Source: Bartonella tribocorum
GTDB lineage: Bacteria; Pseudomonadota; Alphaproteobacteria; Rhizobiales; Rhizobiaceae
Assembly: GCF_002777915.1 (NCBI RefSeq)
Contig: NZ_NJGE01000011.1
Location: forward strand, 18,950-62,624
Direction of reading: 5' to 3'
Length of the DNA: 43,675 nucleotides
The first letter of the stretch is position 1. Every line of letters begins with the position of its first letter. Below the pieces are notes generated by a model, which saw only the letters and a list, made by a program, of their open reading frames with translations, was not told the DNA's origin and made no database searches. Below are positions 18,951 through 25,964 of this stretch, in pieces. The translations under genes and the position numbers were made by a program.

Positions 18951-19013
18951 ATTACCAAGATATTTGGCACAATTACCAAGATGTTTGGCATAATTACCAA
19001 GATGTTTGGGCGG
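18951..19013 (-). repeat. 21-bp tandem triplication of the metQ 3' end
   Basis: Three units of 21 bp (starting 18951, 18972 and 18993) share ATTACCAAGAT-x-TTTGG. The third is the real end of metQ, encoding QTSW and the TAA; the other two lie in the metQ-metN spacer. This is a small version of the gene-tail duplications seen elsewhere in the window. Confidence 0.8.
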
Positions 19014-19812
19014 TTTTACCAAAAATCTCTTTGATTTTTGCACGGATAAGATCATTGTTGTAAGCGGCAACTAATTTTTTTACCCATGGTTCATCTTTTT
19101 CGCTTGTGCGTACAACGATGATATTATCATAAGGATTATTTTTTGCGCTCTCCCATGCGACCACATCGTTTTCGAAGCTTAATCCGGAAACGATAGCCCA
19201 GTTTGTGTTTACAATTGCAATATCAAAATCGTCGATTGCACGCCCTAACATACCGGCATCGAGTTCGCGAATTTGCAGGTTTTTAGGATTCTCAATAATA
19301 TCAAGTGGAGATGCAAGAATATTATGAGGATCTTTTAATTTAATGAGACCTAAAGAATTGAGAAGAAGTAAGGCTCTTCCACCATTTGATGGGTCGTTAG
19401 GAATACCAACATGTGCACCATCACGCAGATCTTTTAAATCTTTTATTTTGTGCGAATAAACACCGATTGGAGCAATAAATGTATAGCCAACAATTGAAAG
19501 CTTATAGCCACGTTGTTTCATTTGTTCATTAAGATAAGGGGCGTGCTGAAAAGCATTCGCATCGATCTCTCCTGCGTTAACAGCGTCGTTTGGCAAAGCG
19601 TAATCAGAAAAATAAACGAGTTCAATATCTAAACCATTTTTTTTAGCCTGTTCAGCAGCAATTTTCCAGATAATCGCATCCCGTCCTTCCATAATACCGA
19701 GTTTGATTTTTGTTTTGTCTGCGGCCATAGAAAAAGCAGTAGACAAAAAAAGTGCTAAGAGAGAGAGAAATAATCCTCTAAGACGACTACGGAAAAAAAA
19801 TTTTAATGTCAT
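18994..19812 (-). CDS. metQ: Methionine-binding periplasmic protein MetQ
   Basis: 272 residues of the NlpA/MetQ family. The signal peptide is about residues 1-30 (hydrophobic LFLSLLALFLSTAFSMAADK). There is no lipobox cysteine, so the protein is probably freely periplasmic rather than a lipoprotein as in E. coli. Family motifs include KIKLGIMEG, AFQHAPYLNEQ, GYTFIAPIGVYS and IPNDPSNGGRALLLL. It is the first gene of metQ-metN-metI and supplies methionine to the permease. Its 3' end is triplicated as 21-bp repeats in the spacer before metN. Confidence 0.95.
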   Translation of the reverse strand: MTLKFFFRSRLRGLFLSLLALFLSTAFSMAADKTKIKLGIMEGRDAIIWKIAAEQAKKNGLDIELVYFSDYALPNDAVNAGEIDANAFQHAPYLNEQMKQRGYKLSIVGYTFIAPIGVYSHKIKDLKDLRDGAHVGIPNDPSNGGRALLLLNSLGLIKLKDPHNILASPLDIIENPKNLQIRELDAGMLGRAIDDFDIAIVNTNWAIVSGLSFENDVVAWESAKNNPYDNIIVVRTSEKDEPWVKKLVAAYNNDLIRAKIKEIFGKTAQTSW

Positions 19813-20350
19813 GTGCTTTTAACTTTCTTTTTTTAAGAGATTTTTTGAGGGAAGCTTCAATATACTCTGTGTTTTTTTAAGGACATTTGAGGCTATACAA
19901 GCTTTAGAGAATATTCAATTACTTTTATTTTAAAAAGAGTCTTTAATTTAAAAAAATATTCTTTTTTCTCTCCTTTTTCGGCAGTTTTGGGGAAATATCC
20001 TTCTTTGTTCATAGAAATTCTCTGAAATTCAGGTCATTAATTCTTCTATTGTAATGATTTGTTGAGGGAACCAATGACCTTTTAAAAACTTCTTTAAGAG
20101 GATGATTGGTTGAAGAATCAAGCAATCAGATGATGTTTTATTCATCAATTCATGAGGAATAGACTGCGCAATCAAGATCAAAAGGCCTGTGTTTTTGGAG
20201 AGGGGTGGAGGGGACAAAGAGAGATTTTGTTGCAATGGGGTTCAGGGCTTTTGGGGAAAAACAAAGATTGATGATGACTGGATTTAAACGCGGCAAATTT
20301 TTGCAAAGGCGAATATTTTGTCTTTCACATGTTAGAGAGGAAGAAAAATA
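19813..20350. other. Intergenic gap between divergent metQ and SH3-protein genes
   Basis: About 540 bp that must contain promoters for metQ (-) and the SH3 gene (+). A 68-codon frame on - (20029-20235) shows no domain and I reject it. I saw no riboswitch on either strand. Confidence 0.5.
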
Positions 20351-20989
20351 ATGTTAAGAAAGAATTTTTTATCAACAACAATGATTTTATGGGCTTTGGG
20401 AGCATCAGGGGTGGCTGTGAGTGCTTTTCATGGGCAGGCTGGGACTATTGCTGGAACCGTTGCTCGTGTTGCATCAGGTCAGGTCTCTTTACGCACAGGT
20501 CCTGCGACAGCTTATAAAGTGATCACAATGGTTCCAATGGGAGAAAAAGTGCAAATTTATGGCTGCCTATCCAATAAAACTTGGTGTTCTCTTGGTTATC
20601 ATGGAAAAGTTGGTTGGGCATCTGCACGTTATGTCAATGTCAACAATGTTCCTACCATTGCTTTTAAAAAGATGCCTGTAAAATCAAATCCCATGATAAA
20701 ATCGCCAAAAGAAAAAGTAAAACAGGCTGTTTCTGATTTTAAAGCGCTTCCAGCAATTCAAAAAACACGGAAAAACATGCAAAAATTATACAGAACAGAT
20801 GTGATTATCGATTCCACAGGTGTGAAAAAAAGGGATGAGCGGACAATTTTAAATCCGTCTCCAAAGGCACAAGATGTTTCTGTAAAGCGAGTGAATGCTT
20901 ATAATCCCTTCTTTCCTAATGATGTCAATTATAAAAATTTCGAACGCAATGAAACGCGTTATCGTATCGTAACCTATCCTGCTCGATAA
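20351..20989 (+). CDS. Exported SH3-domain protein
   Basis: 212 residues. A signal peptide spans about 1-25 (FLSTTMILWALGASGVAVSA). A bacterial SH3 domain covers about 37-96, with VASGQVSLRTGPATAYKVITMVPMGEKV, an internal Cys pair (GCLSNKTWCSLGYHGKVGW), and SARYV. The remaining 110 residues are basic and probably disordered. By family knowledge periplasmic SH3b proteins bind peptidoglycan or envelope partners; the precise role here is unknown. A ribosome site (GAGAGGAAG) lies about 10 bp before the ATG. It is monocistronic and convergent with asd. Confidence 0.85.
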   Translation: MLRKNFLSTTMILWALGASGVAVSAFHGQAGTIAGTVARVASGQVSLRTGPATAYKVITMVPMGEKVQIYGCLSNKTWCSLGYHGKVGWASARYVNVNNVPTIAFKKMPVKSNPMIKSPKEKVKQAVSDFKALPAIQKTRKNMQKLYRTDVIIDSTGVKKRDERTILNPSPKAQDVSVKRVNAYNPFFPNDVNYKNFERNETRYRIVTYPAR

Positions 20990-21040
20990 GGATAAAGTTA
21001 ATCTCATAAAAGGGATGACAAAAGAAGAGGAATATCAAAA

Positions 21041-21077
21041 AAGATGGCAGCATAAAGCAAAAAATGCTTTATGCTGC
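21041..21077 (-). terminator. Intrinsic terminator, best oriented for asd
   Basis: A perfect 13-bp stem (arms 21047-21059 and 21065-21077) closes a five-A loop. Read on -, the hairpin is followed by CATCTTTTTT, so it fits a terminator for transcripts coming from asd. It also lies 58 bp after the SH3 gene and could serve both directions. Confidence 0.75.
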
Positions 21078-21240
21078 TGATCTTATTGTATCATAAAATG
21101 CCATCAAAGCAGCGATGGTTAACTTAAGGGGGCGAGGGTTAAGAATATTCAGAATAAATTTATCAACGCTTCGAATTACTGTTCTTTAAAATTATTGTCC
21201 TTTAGGGGGATATGGCGCTTTAGCAGGGGTAGGTCTTGCT

Positions 21241-21281
21241 GAAGAGAAGCCGGACTTTTGACGGACCGGCTAGGGCTCTTC
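21241..21281. other. GC-rich nested hairpin next to the asd 3' end
   Basis: AGCCGG (21248-21253) pairs with CCGGCT (21266-21271), and outside it GAAGAG (21241-21246) pairs with CTCTTC (21276-21281). The GC content stands out from the AT-rich surroundings. It lies 19 bp past the asd stop, well before the terminator at 21041-21077, so it is either part of the asd 3' untranslated region or a separate small RNA. I cannot name it. Confidence 0.4.
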
Positions 21282-21299
21282 GTCCTTTCGGATAGGGCA

Positions 21300-22331
21300 T
21301 TAATTTACAGACTTAGGCTTTATCAAATGACGAGAAATAAGCAATTCAGCAATTTGAACAGCATTTAATGCGGCACCTTTTCTTAAATTATCAGCGACAA
21401 CCCAGAAAGCTAAACCATTTTCAACGGTGATATCTTCGCGAATACGGCTAATAAAGGTATCATCTTCTCCTGTACATTCATAAGGTGTGGTATAGCCACC
21501 ATCTTCGTGTTTATCGATAAGCTGACATCCAGGGGCATCGCGGAGAAGCGCTTGTGCTTGAGATGCGCTGAGTGGTTTTTCAAATTCAACATGGACGGCT
21601 TCTGCATGACCAATAAAGACAGGAACCCGAACAGCAGTGGCTGTTAATTTAATTTTGGGGTCAAGAATTTTCTTCGTTTCAGCCGTCATTTTCCATTCTT
21701 CTTTTGTATAACCATCTTCCATGAAAACATCGATATGGGGAATGACATTAAAGGCAATACGTTTGGTGAATTTTTTTGATGTAATTGGATCAGCAACGAA
21801 CACTGCACGTGATTGTTCGAAAAGTTCGTCCATTCCTTCTTTACCAGCCCCAGAAACCGACTGATATGTCGAGACAACAACACGTTTAATGGTGGCAGCA
21901 TCATGGAGAGGTTTTAAGGCTAAAACCAGTTGAATGGTTGAACAATTAGGATTGGCTATAATATTACGCTTAGAAAAGGTACTTACAGCTTCAGCATTGA
22001 CTTCAGGAACAATCAAGGGAACATTGGCATCATAGCGCCACGTGGAGGAATTGTCGATGACGACACAGCCGGCTGCAGCGATTTTAGGGGCATATTCTTT
22101 GGAAATGCTTCCCCCCGCAGACATAAGACACAAATCTGTGTCAGAAAAATCGTAAGTATCCAGTGCTTTTACTTTTAAGGTTTTGTCCCCATAAGAGACT
22201 TCTTGCCCTAATGAGCGCCGTGATGCCAGAGGAACAATTTCGTGCGCAGGAAAACCACGCTCTTCTAAAATGGTAAGCATTTCACGACCGACATTTCCTG
22301 TTGCGCCGACAATTGCAACTTTAAAACTCAT
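21300..22331 (-). CDS. asd: Aspartate-semialdehyde dehydrogenase
   Basis: 343 residues. The N-terminal NADP-binding motif is VGATGNVGREML (8-19), the catalytic cysteine C130 lies in NPNCSTIQ, GAGKEG follows, and the C-terminal catalytic histidine region is GHAEAVHVEFE. It reduces aspartyl-phosphate to the semialdehyde, the branch-point step to lysine/DAP, threonine and methionine. The start ATG at 22331 has AAGGAG about 10 bases upstream. It is transcribed alone. The DAP it helps make feeds peptidoglycan, as does the D-alanine from alr in this window. Confidence 0.97.
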   Translation of the reverse strand: MSFKVAIVGATGNVGREMLTILEERGFPAHEIVPLASRRSLGQEVSYGDKTLKVKALDTYDFSDTDLCLMSAGGSISKEYAPKIAAAGCVVIDNSSTWRYDANVPLIVPEVNAEAVSTFSKRNIIANPNCSTIQLVLALKPLHDAATIKRVVVSTYQSVSGAGKEGMDELFEQSRAVFVADPITSKKFTKRIAFNVIPHIDVFMEDGYTKEEWKMTAETKKILDPKIKLTATAVRVPVFIGHAEAVHVEFEKPLSASQAQALLRDAPGCQLIDKHEDGGYTTPYECTGEDDTFISRIREDITVENGLAFWVVADNLRKGAALNAVQIAELLISRHLIKPKSVN

Positions 22332-22829
22332 TTTCTATACTCCTTCGTGTCTCTCCACGTTTATTCCCCGCGCTATACTCAGGAGAGAATGCGTTGGTCA
22401 AGGGACATCCATTAATTATATCTTCAATAATCCCATTTTGTGCATACCAATCATAATCGTTAGCACAATAAATTGTCTTATTTCAAATAATACGGTCTTT
22501 TTTAGTCTTTCAGATTTGAAAAATTTGAATATTTTACGCTAAGTCTTCATCTCTTTGAGAGAGCACTTAAGTGAATTCTTTATCTTCTGTCAATTGTTTC
22601 TCTTCACGCTCTTCAATTTTTAAAAGATGGTATAATGCATCGCCTTGGAAGATTTTTTTATCTTTTATTTGTTCAGTGTTCAATTGTTTGATCTCTTCTT
22701 TCCTTCTTTAAAGATGAAAATTTCTATTTAGACTGTTTCCAGACCGGATAGAAATTTTTGTCCTTTAGGGGAGACTGTTAAAATTCTTGTTAAAGTTATG
22801 AAGGACATTGATTATCGCTTTCAGCGAAT
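22332..22829. other. Gap with a short coding remnant
   Basis: About 500 bp. On -, 22567-22707 is an open frame of 47 codons without a start, reading KDKKIFQGDALYHLLKIEER and ending KEFT then a stop. Its charged composition and codon choice look like a real C-terminus of a lost gene, but I do not recognise it. It is not similar to the C-terminus of the adjacent HTH protein. Confidence 0.4.
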
Positions 22830-23219
22830 TTATGAAAATAAGGGAGTATTTTTTTCATCAGAAATCAATTGTAGGATTGCCTTTTGTTTTTTGCGAGTAA
22901 GGATTCTGAAGTTTTTCAAAAGTAAATACTCTTCTTTGCTCGATATTTTGTCATCATCATAATAGAGGCTATCTTCTTTTTGTGCGCTATCGGCATAAAA
23001 GAAGGAAATGGGAACATCGAGTCTATCAGCAATTTCCTGCAAACATCTTGCACTTACGCGATTTAAACCTTTTTCATATTTTTGTATTTGTTGGAATGTT
23101 ACACCCAAATGATTTCCCAATTGTTTTTGAGAAATCCCCATGATTTTTCTTTTGAAGCGAATTTTCTTGCCCAAAGAAATATCGTAAAAATGTGGATTTT
23201 TAGTTTGCACTTTTTGCAC
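22830..23219 (-). CDS. XRE-family HTH regulator (Trp-like, of a Brt-Trp pair)
   Basis: 129 residues. An XRE/Cro-type helix-turn-helix spans about 17-73: a KRKIMGISQKQLGNHLGV first part, then TFQQIQKYEKGLNRVSARCL and DVPISFFY. The start is GTG at 23219, with a G-rich run a few bases upstream and a second GTG three codons on. It is immediately preceded by the structured RNA at 23222-23434. The arrangement matches the genus-specific Brt RNA plus Trp DNA-binding protein pairs reported in B. henselae, where they influence badA expression; assignment here rests on layout, not sequence search. By that model little read-through passes the RNA, so the regulator would be weakly expressed. No phage genes are nearby, which argues against a prophage repressor. 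Confidence 0.85.
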   Translation of the reverse strand: MQKVQTKNPHFYDISLGKKIRFKRKIMGISQKQLGNHLGVTFQQIQKYEKGLNRVSARCLQEIADRLDVPISFFYADSAQKEDSLYYDDDKISSKEEYLLLKNFRILTRKKQKAILQLISDEKNTPLFS

Positions 23220-23221
23220 TT

Positions 23222-23434
23222 AAAGCCCCCCACTGGGTGCGAGCGCCCTCGCATTAGTATCCGGGGTCTGGAAGTGCTGAAACCGAGTCAGCCTCTTGCT
23301 TTTAGTGCTGAAAGCACTTGGACATAACAAGAGCCCCCGGAAAATCCGGGATATCCGCAAAAGCGGGCTAATCTTTATGCTCGGTTTCGGGCTTCCAGGC
23401 CCTATTGATCGTCGCGTATACGACCAAAACACAA
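23222..23434 (-). ncRNA. Brt-like structured RNA, copy A (intact)
   Basis: Between a strong -strand promoter and the HTH gene lies about 210 nt without coding capacity but rich in hairpins: CCCGG/CCGGG, a CCGC/GCGG stem near 23355-23365, and GCGAG/CTCGC with a GGCG loop close to the 3' end, followed by a G/C-run stem. It is similar along its length to 23566-23774. The structure directly upstream of the regulator start could act as a conditional terminator or riboswitch-like leader. End positions are estimates. Confidence 0.65.
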
Positions 23435-23440
23435 GTTTTA

Positions 23441-23469
23441 TTCATAAGGGAATTATTTTCAATCGTCAA
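23441..23469 (-). promoter_or_regulatory. Sigma70-like promoter of RNA copy A
   Basis: On - the -35 TTGACG (23464-23469) and -10 TATGAA (23441-23446) are separated by 17 bp. The whole element and its upstream flank are conserved in copy B. Transcription would start near 23433. Confidence 0.75.
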
Positions 23470-23513
23470 TCGAAATTCAAATTGCTTATTTCAAGTAAAT
23501 AAAGCGCATTTTT

Positions 23514-23560
23514 TTAGCCTATAGAAATATCATGAAAATACGAATATCCAGTTTGTACTT
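23514..23560 (-). pseudogene. Stub of a second HTH (trp-like) gene start
   Basis: Directly after RNA copy B on -, the sequence resembles the first 45-50 bases of the intact regulator gene (AAGT-x-CAAACT, then ATTTTCATGATATTTCT against the intact gene's ATTTTTACGATATTTCT). It then runs straight into the promoter of copy A. So a second RNA-regulator unit has lost nearly all of its regulator gene. Confidence 0.65.
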
Positions 23561-23565
23561 ACTGC

Positions 23566-23774
23566 TTCTATCAGTCGCAAGCCCCTTCGCATTAGTATTC
23601 CGGGGTCTGGAAGTGCTGACTCAAAACAGCCTCTTGCTTTTAGTGCTCAAAGTACTTGGACATAACAAGAATCCTCGGAACTCAGAGATGTCCGCAAAGC
23701 GGTTCCATTTTTCGCGTTTGAGTTTTTCGGGCTTCTAAGACCTATTGGTCGTCGCGTATATGACCAAAAAACAA
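23566..23774 (-). ncRNA. Brt-like structured RNA, copy B (no regulator attached)
   Basis: A second copy of the element at 23222-23434, offset by about 340 bp, with the same promoter and conserved blocks such as the CCAAGTRCTTT and CCAGACCCCGG regions on -. The 3' hairpin that is perfect in copy A (GCGAG/CTCGC) is disrupted here. Only a stub of the regulator follows. Because the promoter is intact, the RNA may still be made. Confidence 0.6.
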
Positions 23775-23780
23775 ACTTCA

Positions 23781-23809
23781 TTCATAAGGAAATTATTTTC
23801 AATCGTCAA
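23781..23809 (-). promoter_or_regulatory. Sigma70-like promoter of RNA copy B
   Basis: The same TTGACG (23804-23809), 17-bp spacer and TATGAA (23781-23786) as copy A, 340 bp further upstream. The spacer is nearly identical between the two copies. Confidence 0.75.
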
Positions 23810-23852
23810 TTGAAATTCAAATTGCTTATTCCAAGCAATAAAACGCATTTTT

Positions 23853-23906
23853 TAGCCTATAGAGCTTATAGAAATGTCATGAAAACATCAATGTTCAGTT
23901 GCACTT
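23853..23906 (-). pseudogene. Stub of a third HTH (trp-like) gene start
   Basis: Upstream of the copy B promoter on - lies another AAGTGCAACT...TTTTCATGACATTTCTATA segment, matching the stub at 23514-23560 and the intact regulator start. The shared TAGCCTATA junction to the promoter is also present. It shows that at least three units once existed. Confidence 0.55.
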
Positions 23907-23910
23907 ATGC

Positions 23911-24390
23911 TTTCCTCCTGACCCAGTGTAAGCACTTTTGTATTGCACTTGCGTGATAGAGCAACAAATTGATTTGTCTGATAGATCATCCTTTTTAACT
24001 GAAAACACAAAGCGGAATATCGTAAAATTTCTCATCACAAATCTTTTCATGTTGGATGAACTAAAATCGCTTGCTTGTACATCATAAGTGGGAGGCGTGT
24101 GGGTAAAAACAAAGGCTGTTTGAATCCTTTTTTCAGTTATTTTTATTCAGATATTTGTGTTGTGCAAGAGACATGGTTTTGATTGTTTCAGAATGAATAG
24201 GCTGAAACGAGAGAATCCGATATTATTTGGGGCTTTATTGCAAGAGGTAGAGCGATATAAATATCTTTATAAATCAATGTATTGCTCTATTGTCAAATGC
24301 GTTTTCTCAAAACGCGTAAATATTGAAAGATCCTATGGATAGAGGCTTGATAATAGTGGGCTTTTGAAGGGAAATTGCATGAAGATTTTT
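23911..24390. other. Gap without a supported gene
   Basis: About 480 bp. A 61-codon frame on + (24157-24342) has no recognisable domain or ribosome site. I saw no further copy of the Brt-like RNA beyond the stub ending at 23906. Confidence 0.45.
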
Positions 24391-24597
24391 TTATTTTTTA
24401 TGCGTTTTCTCTTTATCGTTTCGCAAAGGGCGCGCTTCTGAAGTAAGCATAATGGGAATGCCATTACGAATAGGATAGGCAAGATTGGCTTTGAGAGAAA
24501 TAAGCTCTTGTGTTTTTCGGTTAAAAGAAAGCGTGCCTTTCGTTATTGGGCAGACAAGCAATTCGAGCATTTTAGGATCTGTGGTTATTTTTTTCAT
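24391..24597 (-). CDS. Trm112-family (UPF0434) small protein
   Basis: 68 residues of the COG2835 type: [15 protein letters not shown] (residues 11-25), [22 protein letters not shown], then a charged tail. The match to the bacterial UPF0434/Trm112-like family is clear over the full length. Only one of the usual zinc cysteines is visible, as in many bacterial members. Eukaryotic and archaeal Trm112 activates methyltransferases; the bacterial role is less clear. It is 13 bp downstream of the LON-domain gene on the same strand, a pairing seen in other alphaproteobacteria. Confidence 0.88.
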   Translation of the reverse strand: MKKITTDPKMLELLVCPITKGTLSFNRKTQELISLKANLAYPIRNGIPIMLTSEARPLRNDKEKTHKK

Positions 24598-24610
24598 GTT
24601 TTCACGTTCA

Positions 24611-25273
24611 TTAGTTTAAACGGTAATCTGTTCCTGTTTGTTTCATCAGTGAGCGCTCTGTTAATGCAAGAAGAGTTTGAGCACGGCTCTTGATATCTGG
24701 AGCTTCAAGGAGAGCTTGTTTTTCTGCTGGGGTAAAAGGGATAAGAGCTGAAAAAGCATTCACCAATATAGGGGTAGGGGCTTCTATGATACTGCTCCAA
24801 TTATATTCCATTTCATGAATGGTCAGATATTTTTCAACAACATCAAGTAAGCTTTCTCGATGAATGTTTTCTTCAATATCGAGTTCTTGTAAGTCTTTTA
24901 TGTTTGATTGGATAAGAGCTGTTCGATAGGATTTGGTGTTTGTCAATTCTTGTTCTAAGGTAAAACGGCAAACACCTTGTAATATAATGAACAGTTGTCC
25001 ATTGCCTGTTTCACTATAGTTTGTAATGCGCCCTATACAGCCTGTTTTATAAAGTTGTTTAGAGAAACAGTCGGTATCCGATGAAAGGGGTTGAATAATG
25101 CCCAATAGACGATCGGATACCATAACATTTTCAATCATTTCAAGCGATTCTGGTTCAAAAATATTGAGGGATAAAAAACCACCGGGTAGTAAGAGCGCCC
25201 CTTCTAAAGGGAAAAGAGCAATTTGCTTTGGAAGATCATTTTCGCAATTGTAGGAGATATTACCAGCTTTCAT
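24611..25273 (-). CDS. LON peptidase N-terminal (substrate-binding) domain protein
   Basis: 220 residues, all LON N-terminal domain (PF02190-like): [34 protein letters not shown] at about 17-50, IGIIQP-type strand, [27 protein letters not shown], and a C-terminal helical part. There is no AAA ATPase or protease domain, so it is a stand-alone member (COG2802), with an inferred role in protein quality control. It probably shares a transcript with the Trm112-like gene, 13 bp downstream. Confidence 0.88.
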   Translation of the reverse strand: MKAGNISYNCENDLPKQIALFPLEGALLLPGGFLSLNIFEPESLEMIENVMVSDRLLGIIQPLSSDTDCFSKQLYKTGCIGRITNYSETGNGQLFIILQGVCRFTLEQELTNTKSYRTALIQSNIKDLQELDIEENIHRESLLDVVEKYLTIHEMEYNWSSIIEAPTPILVNAFSALIPFTPAEKQALLEAPDIKSRAQTLLALTERSLMKQTGTDYRLN

Positions 25274-25727
25274 GAGTATTTTTTGACCTTTATTCGGTAA
25301 TTTTAGTCTGTCAATCGTTGCAATTTATGACACTATTGAGAGAGCAGAAAATCCACTTCTTGTGCATTAAAATCATACTTATAAAATACTTGAAGTCCTT
25401 ATTCTTAAAAGAAGATGAAATCCTATCGTTAAGGTTGAATTGCACAAGAAAGAATATTGCTTTGCGATCTTTTTAGTGTGTGACGTTTTGCATGATTTTC
25501 AAGAGGCATTTTTATCTATAGCTTTTTATTTTTGTCTTAAATTTCCTAAAATGTGTTTCTTACAACTTTTGTAAGCTTCAAAAGGGCTCTATTATAAATC
25601 TTTTGAAGCAGCTTATGCAAGTTTTAAAATGAGAGCTTGTTTATCACTTTACTAATGACAGTGCGATAAAGATAGGTTATAGATTAAAACATGCTGGAAA
25701 GAGCGTTATTGTTTCTTTCATTCTTTT
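25274..25727. other. Upstream region of the glycine-cleavage operon
   Basis: About 450 bp of AT-rich DNA between divergent transcripts. It should hold the promoters of the LON-domain gene (-) and of the gcv leader (+), but I cannot place them convincingly. No gene seen. Confidence 0.45.
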
Positions 25728-25915
25728 GCGGGAGAGTGCAGATTGCCAATTTTCGCAGTGCCGCCGAAGGGGAAATAGCCCATAATCTCTCAGGCTTTAA
25801 GGACCGTAAAAGGAAGAAGGCAGATCTGGAAAGTCGGGAGAGCCCGCGCCGAAGGTGTAAGCGAAAGATCTTTTCGCGAGTCTCTCAGGTTAATGACAGA
25901 GGGGTGCAGAGACGG
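25728..25915 (+). promoter_or_regulatory. Tandem glycine riboswitch upstream of gcvT
   Basis: Two consecutive glycine aptamers. The first runs about 25728-25832: GGAGAGTG, GCCGCCGAAGGGG, ATCTCTCAGGC, AAGGACCGTAAAAGG, TCTGGAAAG. The second runs about 25834-25915: GGGAGAGCC, GCGCCGAAGG, TCTCTCAGG, ACAGAGGGG. The conserved GCCGAAGG cores and CTCTCAGG segments appear in both, with the short linker typical of the cooperative tandem form. It ends about 50 bp before gcvT and should switch the operon on when glycine is abundant. The expression platform is not obvious; CCATATATGG lies just after the second aptamer. Confidence 0.95.
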
Positions 25916-25964
25916 CCATATATGGTGGGATTATGGTGGGTGTTAGCGCAGCTTTGGAGTTATT

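Noticed and set aside
19813..20030. SAM or methionine riboswitch upstream of metQ
   Set aside because: Checked the - strand leader for SAM-II-like conserved blocks and stems and did not see them.
20029..20235. 68-codon frame on - upstream of the SH3 gene
   Set aside because: No domain, no ribosome site, and sits where promoters of two divergent genes are expected.
23082..23738. Several frames on both strands across the Brt-like RNAs
   Set aside because: Similar frames occur in both repeat copies only because the RNA is repeated; they break at non-matching places and lack ribosome sites.
22830..23910. Prophage repressor region
   Set aside because: An XRE protein alone could suggest a phage, but there is no integrase, Cro partner or structural gene nearby, and the repeated promoter-RNA layout fits the Brt-Trp type better.
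24157..24342. 61-codon frame on + upstream of the Trm112-like gene
   Set aside because: No ribosome site or recognisable motif; length is within chance expectation.
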